Assembly (NCBI RefSeq): GCF_040115645.1
Contig: NC_089546.1
Location: forward strand, 2,391,001-2,455,000
Source of the DNA: Euwallacea fornicatus
Lineage: Eukaryota; Arthropoda; Insecta; Coleoptera; Curculionidae
DNA length: 64,000 nt
Direction of reading: 5' to 3'
In this document: piece after piece, positions 22,730-33,480 of the stretch
Layout of the letters: every line of letters starts with the position of its first letter
Position numbering within the stretch: position 1 is the first letter of the stretch
Notes under the pieces: model-generated
What the model was told of the DNA's origin: nothing
The model's input: the letters and a program-made list of their open reading frames with translations, nothing else
Databases searched by the model: none
Position numbers and translations under genes: made by a program

Positions 22730-23650
22730 GGTGATCGGGTAGCGCGTTATTCACAGAAACACCTTTCCACTAAAAACCTCGGTAACCTTTTTGCCTAATC
22801 TGTGGTGGATCGGGCCGGTCCCTGAGGGCTCTGAGCATCGGAATCGACGAGGCGCGTCTGGTTTGGATTAGTTGGTTGTCCTCTTGTGTCCACTTCCAGA
22901 GTGTGGATCTCTGCCTAAGCGATAGCTCGTCTCTTTATTCTTCAAAAGTTTAACCCAGGAAAATGCAATGATGTCGGAGACTCTGCACTCCATGCAATCC
23001 GGATCCGTTTTTCTATCCGGTGCGTAACGGTCATAAAACTTCCGTGACCGCTGAGAGCGTGCGTTATGTATTAGTTTAACCGTTTATATCGGCGCAGCTC
23101 TAGATCAGGAATTAATTTCTAAGTCCACTGTCCTTTGTTCTCCACACTTGTGAACTGTTATTGTCATTCCCCAATGGTCGTTTTCCTTGCGCTTTCCGTC
23201 TGTCCCTCTCCTATCTGGACTGCCTCGAATGATACTGTGTAGTACATACATATAACCCATACTAGAGCCTTTCTTTATACACTTGCCAACATTCGTGCGT
23301 ATTTCTTGATACACCGCATCGATCGTCAAATCAAAGCTACGTGCAGGAGTGTCAATTGTACTACTCCGTAAAGAAGAAGTCTCTTTTACGTAACTGGTTT
23401 CTCTGTCGTGGGCATGGTCGTCTGTAGTTGTCCTATTTTGTTTTTACTTTTATAGCACATATCCGTTAGATGATGTGCATAATATAAATTGGAGATAAAT
23501 TGAACGCCCAAGTATCTGATGGATTTCTTCGTTAAATTGCCGCCTAGAAAATTTATTCCATTTCTGCTCTTTTTCCCATTTAATATGACTGCCTCAGTTT
23601 TCTCCAGGGCTGGTCTAAGCGCGACATATTTGGATTCGTAAAATTATAGG
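22730..23650 (-). pseudogene. R1-like non-LTR retrotransposon fragment (end of reverse transcriptase ORF)
   Basis: On the minus strand from 23625 the translation reads LRPALEKTEAVILNGKKS, then KKSIRYLGVQF (the YLG block of the RT thumb in R1/LOA-type LINEs), TDMCYKSKNKIGQLQTTMP, and later RSQRSRKFYDRYAPDRKTDP followed by a Cys-containing stretch (PDCMECRVSD), comparable with the C-terminal Cys/His region of R1 polyproteins. Stops and shifts break it. It lies antisense inside the last LSD1 intron. Neither the 5' part of the element nor a poly(A) tail was identified. Confidence 0.6.
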
Positions 23651-24078
23651 AGTTAAAAAATAAAAAAAAAGTCTCATATAACTTTTGCATCGCAGTTGTC
23701 AAAATTGTAGTTTTCATCTTTTCAAAATTATTAAAAAACCCAACATAAAGCGTGTTACTTTTTTATTTAAATAGAGTATATAATTTTAAAAAACACTTTG
23801 AAGCAACATTTATTTTAAATGTTCCTGTGCACTAAGATGCCGCACTCAGCATTTCGTCTTAGCACAGTCTTCGTGAATTTCTAATTTTTATATCGGCATT
23901 TTCCTTTTGAAAGGTCGGTTGAAGACCGTTTGCAGTGGTGGCTGACTTGTTCATGTTTTCGTAACGCAAACCTTGACGTTTTACACATTAAAATTGAAGG
24001 TATTATGGCACTTAAAAACAAAAAAAAAATCCAATAAGGCGTCCATAAGAAATAACAAAATTTACGCCAAGAATACAT

Positions 24079-24156
24079 CTGGCAACGTTTCGTGCCGTGC
24101 TTTTAATTTAAAAGCATCACAGCTGTTAAGATTATAACATCCGACAACGTTGCCAG
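24079..24156. repeat. Short inverted repeat with CTGGCAACGTT arms
   Basis: CTGGCAACGTT (24079-24089) is repeated in inverse orientation at 24146-24156, with an inner TTTTAATTTAAAA. The same TTGGCAAC(A/G)TTG motif is found at 24573-24584, 16824-16835, 61511-61522 (inverted) and 61697-61708, so it probably marks ends of a small MITE family. Confidence 0.5.
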
Positions 24157-25389
24157 AGGTCCATTTTTACTTAAAAGTGGAACAACTGAATTGGACGATT
24201 TCTATAAGTTTCAATAGAGTATTAATCTGTAATAAAGCAAAACACATAAATGAGTGACTCAACCGTGAGATATTTAGTAATATTTCCAATTGAAAGTTTT
24301 CCATTGATTATTCAATTGTAGTTGAAAATTAATTAATCTGTAGATTTCGAGGCATACAAACCTTTAGTTATTACAAAGGATTTGAAAAAGAATAATGTAA
24401 ATGTCAAATTACCTAATTTTGTTGGGTATCTGTGAATTTTGCCAAAAAACAATAAATTTATTTTGAAACAATCAGCCAAACAACTAGGAACAGAATTAAG
24501 AATTGGAAAATACTAAAAGTTTATATATTTTTTGTATAAAAAGTGAATTAATACACATAAGAACACCAATGTTTGGCAACATTGTACTCGGCTCTTTTTT
24601 TCGTATCTTCGATTTGAAAGTACCTTTTTACGTGTAAAAATAAGTTCCCAACTCTTACAACACAAATGGAAAATTGTCCGATTCGAACGACATTAATCGT
24701 TGAAAGAAGTTTCAAAGATTGCATATTGCATATTTTTAAAATTTTAAATATATGAAAAATAGTGGAAAACATTTTCTCTGCTGGAAAAGTACATTTCAAT
24801 TTTCTATTAAATGGTATCACGCTGATGAAATCTGGTTTATTGAAATATGCGTTTTTCATACGGAAGCTTATCATTTATATAGGAATTCAACGTTCAAGAG
24901 AACATATCAAGCGTTTTCAATGTTCTATCAAAATAATTTTTTCATTATCGAAAAATTCATGAAATTTTCTAATTAATGAAACTTCACTGAGGAGTTCAGT
25001 CAATCGAATGGTGCTTTGCTTCATATGGCAATTGGGTAGGTGCTCTGAATTTTAAGCTTTCAGAGGACATTTTTTTCTGGTTGTTTATTTCTATTAAACG
25101 AGACCGCTCTGAAAAAATTTTGCCCGGTGAAAAATATTTATTTCTCTGTAGAAGAAATAATGAGGCAACGAAAATATAGACTTTTTTTTAATATGACCGT
25201 AATAATACTCAGCGCAAATAGTCTTCCACGAAATAATCTCCAGTCAAAATAGCAAGGCATTACCTCGCGTTACGGAACCTCATTTTATCGTCATTAGAAT
25301 TATTAAAAATGATTGCTCCATAGCAAAAACCTGGATAACTCCCGAATTCGACCTTTATTCTTAGTGATTACCTCACCATTAATTCGCAG

Positions 25390-25750
25390 ATGTATCGCGG
25401 TCCTTCGAGGAATCTTCGGTCAGTCAGGCGTCCCCCAACCTAAAGAAACCGTAGTAACCCGTTGGAGGGCCGACCCATGGTCCCGCGGATCGTATAGTTT
25501 CGTGGCAGTGGGCTCCTCAGGATCAGACTACGACTTACTGGCAAGTCCAGTAATCCCACCGAACGCCCGGGGAATATCCACCACTTCAGGAAAGGCCAGA
25601 GTTTTCTTTGCTGGAGAGCATACCATTAGGAACTATCCAGCGACTGTACACGGGGCTTATTTGAGCGGTTTAAGGGAAGCTAGCAGAATCGCCGATCAAA
25701 TTATTGGAAATCCATGTCAACCGCAACCTGCAGATGAGAAGAACAATTGA
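25390..25750 (+). CDS. Su(var)3-3: LSD1/KDM1A, last coding exon with FAD-binding C-terminus
   Basis: Starts after ATTCGCAG; A completes the split Arg codon and the exon continues CIAVLRGIFGQSGVPQPKET. It contains VTRWRADPWSRGSYSFVAVG (Trp/Trp/Tyr equivalent to human W751, W756 and Y761 of the flavin and substrate site) and FFAGEHTIRNYPATVHGAYL, with the Glu and Thr equivalent to E801 and T810 that bind FAD. It finishes SRIADQIIGNPCQPQPADEK plus two Asn and a TGA at 25748-25750. The tail after the oxidase domain is short, as in other LSD1 proteins. Together the three exons give about 286 residues, roughly the last third of the enzyme, without stops or frameshifts, so the gene looks functional. 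An in-frame open stretch upstream of the acceptor is intron. Confidence 0.94.
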
Positions 25751-25787
25751 ATTATTAATAGGCGTTTATTGTACTTTGGTGTTTCGT

Positions 25788-25793
25788 AATAAA
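25788..25793 (+). terminator. Poly(A) signal of LSD1
   Basis: AATAAA lies 38 bases after the stop codon and is followed by an overlapping AATAAA-like repeat and a T-rich stretch, which fits a short 3' UTR ending near 25810-25830. Confidence 0.75.
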
Positions 25794-25830
25794 TAAACAT
25801 TTGATTTTTGTGTTTTTTTAATGATCTATA

Positions 25831-27469
25831 TAGTGACAACAAACAAATATTTGTGTGCTTAATAACAGTAGAGTTCATGGATTTGCAGGAATCCTAAAAG
25901 AATTCTAAAAAGCTAAAATTAGTTTCTTATGAATAAACATTGCAAATGCAGTCATCGGATAGAGCTGCGGATATTAATCATTTTGTCTAAATTTACATAG
26001 TTAATGAAGCGAAGGAAATTAATTTTCTTACCAGTTAGAATAACTTTTTGTGCATGTTTTCACAGGAGGCAATGGGCGAATAATTATTGTTTATGTTTGC
26101 ATTAATTTCCCATATTTTTCAGTTTATGTATAACGCAATTAGAAAATAGCTGTGATAAAAACTACCACATTCTGAGAGGCGGGTATGCAAAAGGGAATGC
26201 GAATTATTCCTCCAAGTTTGCCGTGTATTCAAAAACTGACCGGACCCAAAATTTAAATTTAAAAATAGGCGATCCATCGACTATTTGTCATGTCAGTGTC
26301 CGAGTGATCGACGACGACCCATCTCGTTCCGACATTTGCATATTGATGCTTCGCGTGGCGATCGCCTGTTTCAAAAGAGCTACAGTGAAAAATCGTCGCT
26401 TTTGTTGTCTGTATCGCGAACAGATAGAGTTATTGAACCGGGATGCTCATGAAAAATGGGAGATATTTGTCTTTGCTTGTTGAAGAATTGCAGAAGTATC
26501 TTCGTTCTCTATGTATATAAAGTGGGCTTGACGAAACTGTCGATTCTGTTGAAGTTCTTTAGTGTGGTGGTACCACGAGCTTTAAGAAAAGTGAATTAGA
26601 TTTTCATAGTTTACGCTAAGTAGTCTGTATTTTCTGATTCATTGAAAGCAATTCCCATTCAAGTCACATATAGCGAACTTACAAAGGTCTAACTATCCGA
26701 AGAAATTTTCTGCATGACTATCGTAACCATCAGAAGACAGATGTTTATAAACAATATAACAATATGAAAAGGAAGGATTAACGAGTTATAATTTTCCCAA
26801 ATTTGGATCTGTCTGTGCATATTGCAATATCAATATTTTTCTATTAGTCCAATATTTGCATGAGGTTCCAGAATTTTCTGATAACGCTTAAATGCTGTAC
26901 GAAAAGAAATCGAGAAATACTATAAAGAATAAGCATCGTGGAGCCATCTATGATGTACAGGCATAAGCTCATTGCGGAGGCTTTCAGCAAACTGTTACGC
27001 CCTTCACCGATATAGAACTTATACTCTCCGTGCATAGATGTCGCAACAAATTCTAGTTTCTTCATCATCTTTCCTTAGCTCAGAAGGGCTTAAACAGAGT
27101 GTTCATTTGAAAACTTACCACTTCAAATATCATAAAAATCGAAAATACATATGAACGTACTGAGTATGGCAGGCTTCCAGAATGCAATGGGGAACAATTT
27201 TGATAGTATCTGAGTAAATCTATTTGTCACGTTTTGGTGCCCCGTTTTCTCACTTGAAAGTTCTAAATTGCACCCTCCACAGAGTTGTATCTCATATTAA
27301 AGATAATTGAAATTACAAAATATCGGTGCATCAAAAAACTTGATTTGCTAAAGTGGTTTGGAAAATTTAAGGAAAAATAAAAGAAAAGTCAATTTAATGT
27401 TATTTATCAATGGGGCTAAAAACATCAACTTACCCGTAGCAAATGCAACGTAATAACGTTTCAGACCTG
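25831..27469. other. Intergenic region with a promoter-like patch
   Basis: AT-rich DNA with a GC-richer block at 26160-26500 containing clusters such as GATCGACGACGACC and GCGTGGCGATCGCC. A + frame of 86 codons (26223-26483) covers it but has no motif. A TATA-like box follows at 26514. No further gene recognised. Confidence 0.35.
26514..26522 (+). promoter_or_regulatory. Possible TATA box of an unidentified promoter
   Basis: TATATAAAG stands at the downstream edge of a GC-richer, possibly conserved block, with a CTGTCGATTCTGTT stretch about 15-30 bases further on where a start site could lie. No matching coding exon is visible downstream, so the call rests on position and motif only. Confidence 0.22.
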
Positions 27470-28560
27470 TATTTTGTCACTTTTTAGTTACTAAATATTC
27501 AATATAATTTCCATTTTGTGGTAAATACTAATATACAATTTGCTTTCAATTTCCCGTCGAAACTTTTGAAAAATGTTTCTAGTAAAAACCCGACAATCTG
27601 GGGCTATGCGATTATTTAATTGATCAACATCTTTTAAGATATAATTTATAAGCACCCGATTCAAGATAACCCAAAACGAAAAAATCAAGAGGTGTTAAGT
27701 CAGGAAACCTTGGAGGTCATTGAATTATCCCTTTTATTCCAATCTATCTACTTGAAAATCGGTGATTAAATCATTGATGATGACATGACAGAATGTAGCA
27801 GTGTCCCGTTTTGTTGAAACTGTAAAATATTTTCTTTAATAGATAATCGTTATGGTGATCTATTTGCATTGCTACGACGTCTTTTACAAGATGATCAATT
27901 AACTCTTGTGACATATTGCGGTAGACTTCACAATAAAGGTTATCATCAAGAAATAATAGTTTAATTACAGCATATTTCTATATTACAGTTCAAATATTAG
28001 CTTTTTGAGGCAACTGAGTATAGCCTTCCCAAAAAACATAAGGATTTTAGTCGCACTAATAATGACAATTTTGCTCATTAACGAAACCATTTCGGACATC
28101 GGAAAAAGAGATATTTTTAATAAAATTTGGGGTAGTGGCAATCAGTGCTGCCATGCGTTTGCAAAACTTAATTCTCCCATCGGGATCACCTTCAGCCAGT
28201 GCCTGATGAATTTGCATTTTATATAGGTGAAGTTCCTGTATTTTTGTCACTTTCGCAATAGAACAAATTTAAATTCCACTTTGTCCGGACAGTTTTCTAA
28301 TTGATGTAGTTGGTTCAACTATAAATTGCCCCAATAGTTCAATTGTGGCAGTCTAATTCAATACCTTCGTTTGATTTCGTTTGAAATTGGCTACTGACCC
28401 TGTCGTCGTAAATTTTTCTAGAAGTTGGTCCACGTAGACATGAGATATTTTTTTCGGAAGAAATTTCTCGTTGAAAACCCAAGCAGTCTGTCGAAGGGAT
28501 CGGGTATTCGCACCATACATTAAAGAGTGTCCGATCTTCTACAGAATATACCATGTTAAT
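27470..28560 (-). pseudogene. DUF4817-type Tc1/mariner-superfamily transposase remnant
   Basis: On the minus strand from 28554: MVYSVEDRTLFNVWCEYPIP, the N-terminal helix-turn-helix start of insect transposases annotated as DUF4817. Next, at 28250-28056, KIQELHLYKMQIHQALAEGD, RIKFCKRMAALIATTPNFIK and ISFSDVRNGFVNEQN contain the first catalytic Asp. The terminal block at 27716-27672 reads PPRFPDLTPLDFFVLGYLES, with the third. The second Asp block is lost in frameshifted sequence near 27.8 kb. The order and lengths fit an element transposase of about 350-400 residues, disabled by several frameshifts and stops. Termini not identified. Confidence 0.75.
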
Positions 28561-29640
28561 CGAAACGTTAGTATTACACTATGGCACACAATTTAACAAA
28601 TAATAAACGGCAAAATCTCTGTAAAATAAGTTTTTGTAGAGAAATTATGAATGGAATGTGTTCCATATGTTGAAAAACTTTATTTATTTCTAATTGAACC
28701 GAAAGGAATGTTAAAAAATCTAAGAAATTGAAAAATTTATTACAAGTATTGGAAATATTGGTGTCAGTTTTTCCTTAATCTTCTAAAAACGCTTTAAAAA
28801 AATTTTTAATGTGCCGATAATTTAATTTTTTTTTAATATAAGTACCAACTCTGGGGGGTACCATTTAAAATTTCAAGTTAATAATAATTTGATAATGTCA
28901 TCAAATACAAATTCTTTCAAAATGATGGCTATCCAGCAAATTTGCGTTTTTAGCAAATATCTTCATTTTTAATATCATTTTTAGTAGATAATGTTTTGGT
29001 GAATGCGCTGCTCGGGTACATAAAAAGTTAATTTCTCTCATTTTTAAAATGTTTCTTAAGAATCTTTTTAGCATGACTGAAAGACTATTGCCTAAGGAAG
29101 TTTTTAAGAAATTTGAATGACCTACACCTAAGCGGTTAAATTAAATCCATGTTTGAATTTGAATCTTTGCGTTATTACAAGCTCGGAAGATCATGTTTAT
29201 GTAATTCTAAGTAGGTAACAAAGCCATTTTAGATTTTACCCTTTAAATAATTTAAACAATTATCTATAGGCAATAAAAAAGTTTAGTACATTTTGGTGAT
29301 TAAAAGGCTTGGTGTTCTTCTACCCTCCAACAATTGTGAAAGAGCACGGTTAAATTAAAAAATATTAAAAACTGAATTATCAGGAAAACTGTAACACTTG
29401 GTATATATGTATGTTTGGTTAAATCGATTCAGAATCACATAATCTATCACCCCCTAAAATTATTGTATTGACTTGCCGGACACCCTGTATATATATATGA
29501 AAAAAATATTTTCTTAAATTTTCTGTTGTTAGAGTATACCTTATAACAAAGTCTACAAGAAATTATATTCTTTTTTCGACAATTAATCTAATTGTTTTGT
29601 GTGAAATTATTCTAAAATTATTCTTTTCATTCGAAATTTA
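28561..29640. other. Non-coding, AT-rich
   Basis: No coding signal. GGACACCCTGTATA at about 29478-29492 has the look of a Tc1/mariner-superfamily terminus, but it points the wrong way to be the left end of the following element. Confidence 0.35.
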
Positions 29641-30812
29641 ATTATTGAAATGAATCCCTACACTTTGGAAGAAAAATTAAAAATAGTTTTTATGTATAGA
29701 GAGATTGGAAGAAATGTTAGTTGGGTAGTAGAACTTTAAGCTGAAAGATTTCCGAATGAAAGAGTTCTCTGTTGGACGACTTTCAACAGTGTCATTAAAA
29801 ATTTCAAAAAAAAAAAGTTGGAAACAAAAAAATGAAATCGCTCCTGAAGTGCAACACATGAAGGCAATTAAATAGCAATTCTTGCAGCTGTTGTTCCTGA
29901 TCCCCATATAATCTGTCCTCAAATTATTGCTGACTCAGGAATATTAAAGACAAGTTTCCAAAGAATTTTGAAGGTGAATAAATACCAGCCCAACCACATT
30001 TTTTACATCAGAAGCTTCATGGAACTGAATTTGAAAGCCGAATCAATTTTTGTAATTGGGCAAGGCAGCAATTAAATTAAAATGCAAATGTCTTCTCCAA
30101 CTTTTTATTTTCGAACGAATCCACATTCACAAACCATGGTGCAGTGAAATGCCGTAATTTTCATGTTTGGAGTGCTGTAAACCCATAATGGCCTGGAGAA
30201 GTTGAACATCAAAGATCACGGTCAGTGAATGTATGATGCGGTATTATTGAACAATACTTAATTGGACCTTTCTCCATTGAAGGAAGGTCCAAACTTCAAT
30301 GGAGAAATGTATCGCAATTTCTTGAATAATAATCTTCCAGAATTGTTAGAAAACGTTTCACTTGTGATTAGACGGGTGATGCAATATTAGCATGATGATT
30401 GTCGAACCCATTTTTCTAAAATGTCTCGTGAGGTTCTGAATGAAATATATCCAGCTCGATCGACTGGACAGGGCGATCCAGTGAACTAGCCTCGTAGGTC
30501 GCCTGATCTGACCTCACCAGATTTTTACCTCTGGGGTTTTTTAAAAGACAACGTTTATGCAGAAGTACCAATAACTGCAGATGACATGAAAAGGAGAATT
30601 GAAAATGCGTGTCAATTGATAAATGGGGAGATGTTGCGCAGATTAAACCATTTTTTTTGGATAGGAAGTAAGAAGGGTTTGGAGTAGGAAGGCCATTCTT
30701 TTGAAAATTTGCTTCCATATGTTTCTCAAATCAGAATTTAATATTAAATTGCTAAATTAAATATACCATATATACATAATCAATCATAGCTTTAAATGGG
30801 ACACATTGTATA
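29641..30812 (+). mobile_element. Tc1/mariner-superfamily element remnant with DD41D spacing
   Basis: The reading frame starts near 29651 with MNPYTLEEKLKIVFMYREIG (DUF4817-like helix-turn-helix) and continues in broken frames: HIICPQIIADSGILKTSFQR near 29910, FERIHIHKPWCSEMP-like first-Asp region near 30110, then DDCRTHFSKMSREVLNEIYP near 30400 and SPDLTSPDFYLWGFLKDNVY at 30496-30556. Forty-one residues separate the second Asp from the last Asp (SPD), the spacing of DD41D elements such as rosa. The tail KRRIENACQLINGEMLRRL follows. The right end is probably GGGACACATTGTATA (30798-30812). Many stops; TAG stands in place of the Trp before PRRSPD. Confidence 0.7.
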
Positions 30813-31479
30813 CAATTGTCTCACTGGCAAGTTGAGTGTTTGAGTTGGGCTGCTATTAAGACATGTCCCCCTAGTAAGTATATCCGAAAATATAATCTTC
30901 ATTTTAAAAGTGAGAGGAAGCGACAACATTGTCGCCAACGCCTTAAGAACAAATTGGCGAAACTAATTTTCTCTTAAAAACCTTATATAGTGAAACCTTT
31001 AATAAACGGGCACCGTTGGTTCAGCTCTTTTGTCCACTTGTGAGAAGGGTGAAATATAAATAAAAAATAATGCTGCATATTTTTTATGGTTTTAAAAAAC
31101 TAAATTAACATAAATTCCAATTCAAAATAACAGGTTACTCAGAGTTAAAAAAGTCTGAAATATTTTATGGTTTTTTGTTTTTCCTTGAATAAACAACTTT
31201 AAAAATTGCATTTCATATTTTTAAGATTTTTAATTGCCACAAAATCTGTCTGTGCAAATATTTTTAAGTGTTCAATGACATTCAAGGCTTCACTGTAAGA
31301 TTTTATTGAAACAATTTCAGTGATAATAACTTCTTCCTCATTATTTCCTTGTATATCTTCCTTACGCTCTTCTGAACGTTCCTAATCAATAGCGCTTTGT
31401 TCTTCTGAAAAAATTGTTGCGCTGAAGTTTGCATATTCTGACAATTCTGTAATGCTACAGACTTCTTTGCAACTTCTTA
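30813..31479. other. Non-coding, nothing recognised
   Basis: AT-rich spacer between two transposon remnants. A GACAACATTGTCGCC palindromic stretch lies at 30921-30935. It may include the unresolved 3' end of the following pogo-like element. Confidence 0.3.
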
Positions 31480-32790
31480 TAAGACGCGTCAAAAGTGACA
31501 AATGCAGGTAGTATTCTTGTTCATATTCTTCTTCAGAGGCAGACAAAGAACCTTCATTTTTTTAAATCCAGCTTTAGGGATACAATTTTTGATAGTTGCT
31601 TCGGAAATATTTTTCCAGGCTGTATGAATAAAATAAAAAGCTTCCAGAATATTTATAGATTTAGCCAATTTTGAAGCAGATAAACTAGCATCTACTTTAA
31701 TTAAAATATGTTTTAAAATTAAGTCTCGATAAAAGAATTTACATTTTTGATTATGCCTCGGTTTAAAAGCTGGCACACTGAGGTAAAATTGGTAAGTAAA
31801 AAAACATATTTTTATGTTATTTTTAATTTAAGATCCTGAGAATGTGAAGTGGCATTATCGAGAAATAAAAGTATTTTTCTGTTCTAGATTCTCATTCTTC
31901 TGTCCACATCTAAAAGTCATTCCTTCATGGTATCACGGATTATCCATACTTTGAAATTTGAGTTCCATGCAGCTGGCAAATCGATAATACGAATATTTTT
32001 AAGTGCGTGTGAACGGGCAGCTTTTCCGATAACTAATAACTTTTTTTTCTATAGCGATTCTATCACAGAATAAAATAGTGAGCTTCTGTTTTGATATTTT
32101 ATTACTGTCACATTTTTCAGATTTACGTGCCAATGTACTGTTTGGTAATGCTCGGAAATATAAACCAGTTTTATCAGCGTTTTAAATGTCTTGTGGTCTG
32201 TATCCCACAAGAAGAGATGGCAACTTTTGGAAAAACTCAGTAACATTTTGGTAGTTAACATCTGCTAATTCGCTGGATATAGATATAAAACTCATATTGT
32301 GTCTTATCCACTTCTCTAGCTAACCATCGAGAGCACTAATTTGTTCATATTTTAGCCTGCAGGCTATTTCTTTAGCTCTAGTTTTTGCCAGTGATCCTGA
32401 TATCGGAACATTCTGGCTTCTTATTGGAGAAAACTAATCTAGACATTCTTTATCAATTTTCTATTCAACATTTTTTAATCTGTTAAGTTTTCCTTAAATT
32501 ATCGCCCGATTATCATATTTTACGAAATTTACCTTTTTCTTGTAAAACTTCTACTTTCTATTGTAAACTTTAAAAAATAAACAAAAAAAATTATTTTTAA
32601 CCAGGTTTTCGTTATTGACTTACTTCTCTGCTAACTTTCGTACAGATAAATATCCTTTTCAGCAATATTTGTAAGTTCAATTTTTTCTTTTGAAGTCATA
32701 AACCTTTTCTTAGCAGGAGTTACGATGCGTTTCGCTTCTTGCTTTACTACGTAATAAAAAGTAAAATCGTGTTTACTAAGGACCAAATAA
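31480..32790 (-). pseudogene. pogo/Tigger-like transposase pseudogene (DDE_1 type)
   Basis: Read on the minus strand: a basic N-terminal part near 32750-32640 (EKVYDFKRKN-like), a CENP-B-like segment near 32400-32280 (SLAKTRAKEIACRL, KYEQISALDG, LEKWIRHNM), then NADKTGLYFRALPN near 32180 where Tigger transposases have NADETGLFF, CDSNKISKQKLTILFCDR, and the C-terminal frame 31776-31489 with HILIKVDASLSASKLAKSIN, HTAWKNISEATIKNCIPKAG and F. The last block (AWxxVxxxTIxNCFxKAGF) is diagnostic for pogo/Tigger-type transposases. The first catalytic Asp-Glu is changed to Asp-Lys and several stops occur, so it is inactive. Inverted termini were not located. Confidence 0.78.
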
Positions 32791-33094
32791 AGGGGAAGCC
32801 CCGACGTTCACTTTTGCGGCAATTAACGTAACTAACACAATATGTATTTTATTTTTGGCCGGTCTTCAGAGTTCACGTCAGGTTGTGGAAGATGTTTTGT
32901 TTCTGCGGTTAAGTTTTAGTATTCGTGTTCGCCCGATAGAGGTGTCCTCTCATGGGAGTCTCTTTTACATAGAAAAAGGGTTTGAACCTTGCGGTTCCAA
33001 GAAAATTATCCAGTTGAGAGAAGTATCAGCAAAGAGAGGTTTCGCGGTATACATAAGAGCATACTCTAGGGGGAAGTACGAGAAAGTTAACAGA

Positions 33095-33480
33095 AACGGC
33101 TTGCCACTCAAAATTAGAGTACAAAATAGAGAAGGCTTATTCAGACAAGGAAGCTGTACTAGCACTCATCTTTGATATAAAAAATACATTTGATAAGGCG
33201 ATGACTGTTGACATTCACGATGCCTTGGAGGCTTAGGACACTCCATTGCAACTAGCAAAATCAATAAAATCGATGTTTCGAGATTATAAAGTCGCGGCAT
33301 TTCTGAGAGATCATCAGACAGAGACCAGAGTTACTTGTGTGCAGAAGATATCTGCACACACGCAGCTACTTTTCATCGGAACAATGCTGTATGTTGATGA
33401 TTGATCTTTTGAAGGAACTTCAGACCAAAGGAGCAGGCGCGCTGACTGACGAGGATGTGCGAAAATAGTCTTTAATTTCA
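33095..33480 (+). pseudogene. R1-like LINE reverse transcriptase fragment
   Basis: In the + strand near 33130-33420 the translation gives KAYSDKEAVLALIFDIKNTF (RT block with the first Asp; typical form VLALTFDVKNAF), IHDALEA, DTPLQLAKSIKSMFRDYKVA and AFLRDHQTETRVTCVQKIS, then TMLYVDD- and GALTDEDVRK-like pieces. This is the palm region of R1/jockey-type non-LTR reverse transcriptases, with frameshifts and stops. The preceding open frame 32855-33175 (106 codons) runs into it in another frame and is not recognised on its own. Confidence 0.6.

Larger units (their letters stand above)
21702..25389 (+). other. Last LSD1 intron (3,688 bp), with LINE and repeat insertions
   Basis: Bounded by GTATGT at 21702 and ATTCGCAG at 25382-25389; the split Arg codon AG|A is restored across it. 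It contains an antisense R1-like LINE fragment (22730-23650) and a short inverted repeat (24079-24156). The minus-strand frame 24548-24874 (108 codons) shows no motif and is probably chance. Confidence 0.85.

Noticed and set aside
29478..29492. GGACACCCTGTATA as the left end of the DD41D remnant at 29.6-30.8 kb
   Set aside because: It has the same orientation as the right-end motif at 30798-30812, so the two cannot be an inverted pair; it more likely belongs to another decayed element.
32855..33175. 106-codon ORF as a host gene
   Set aside because: No motif, and it runs directly into the R1-like reverse transcriptase fragment in another frame.
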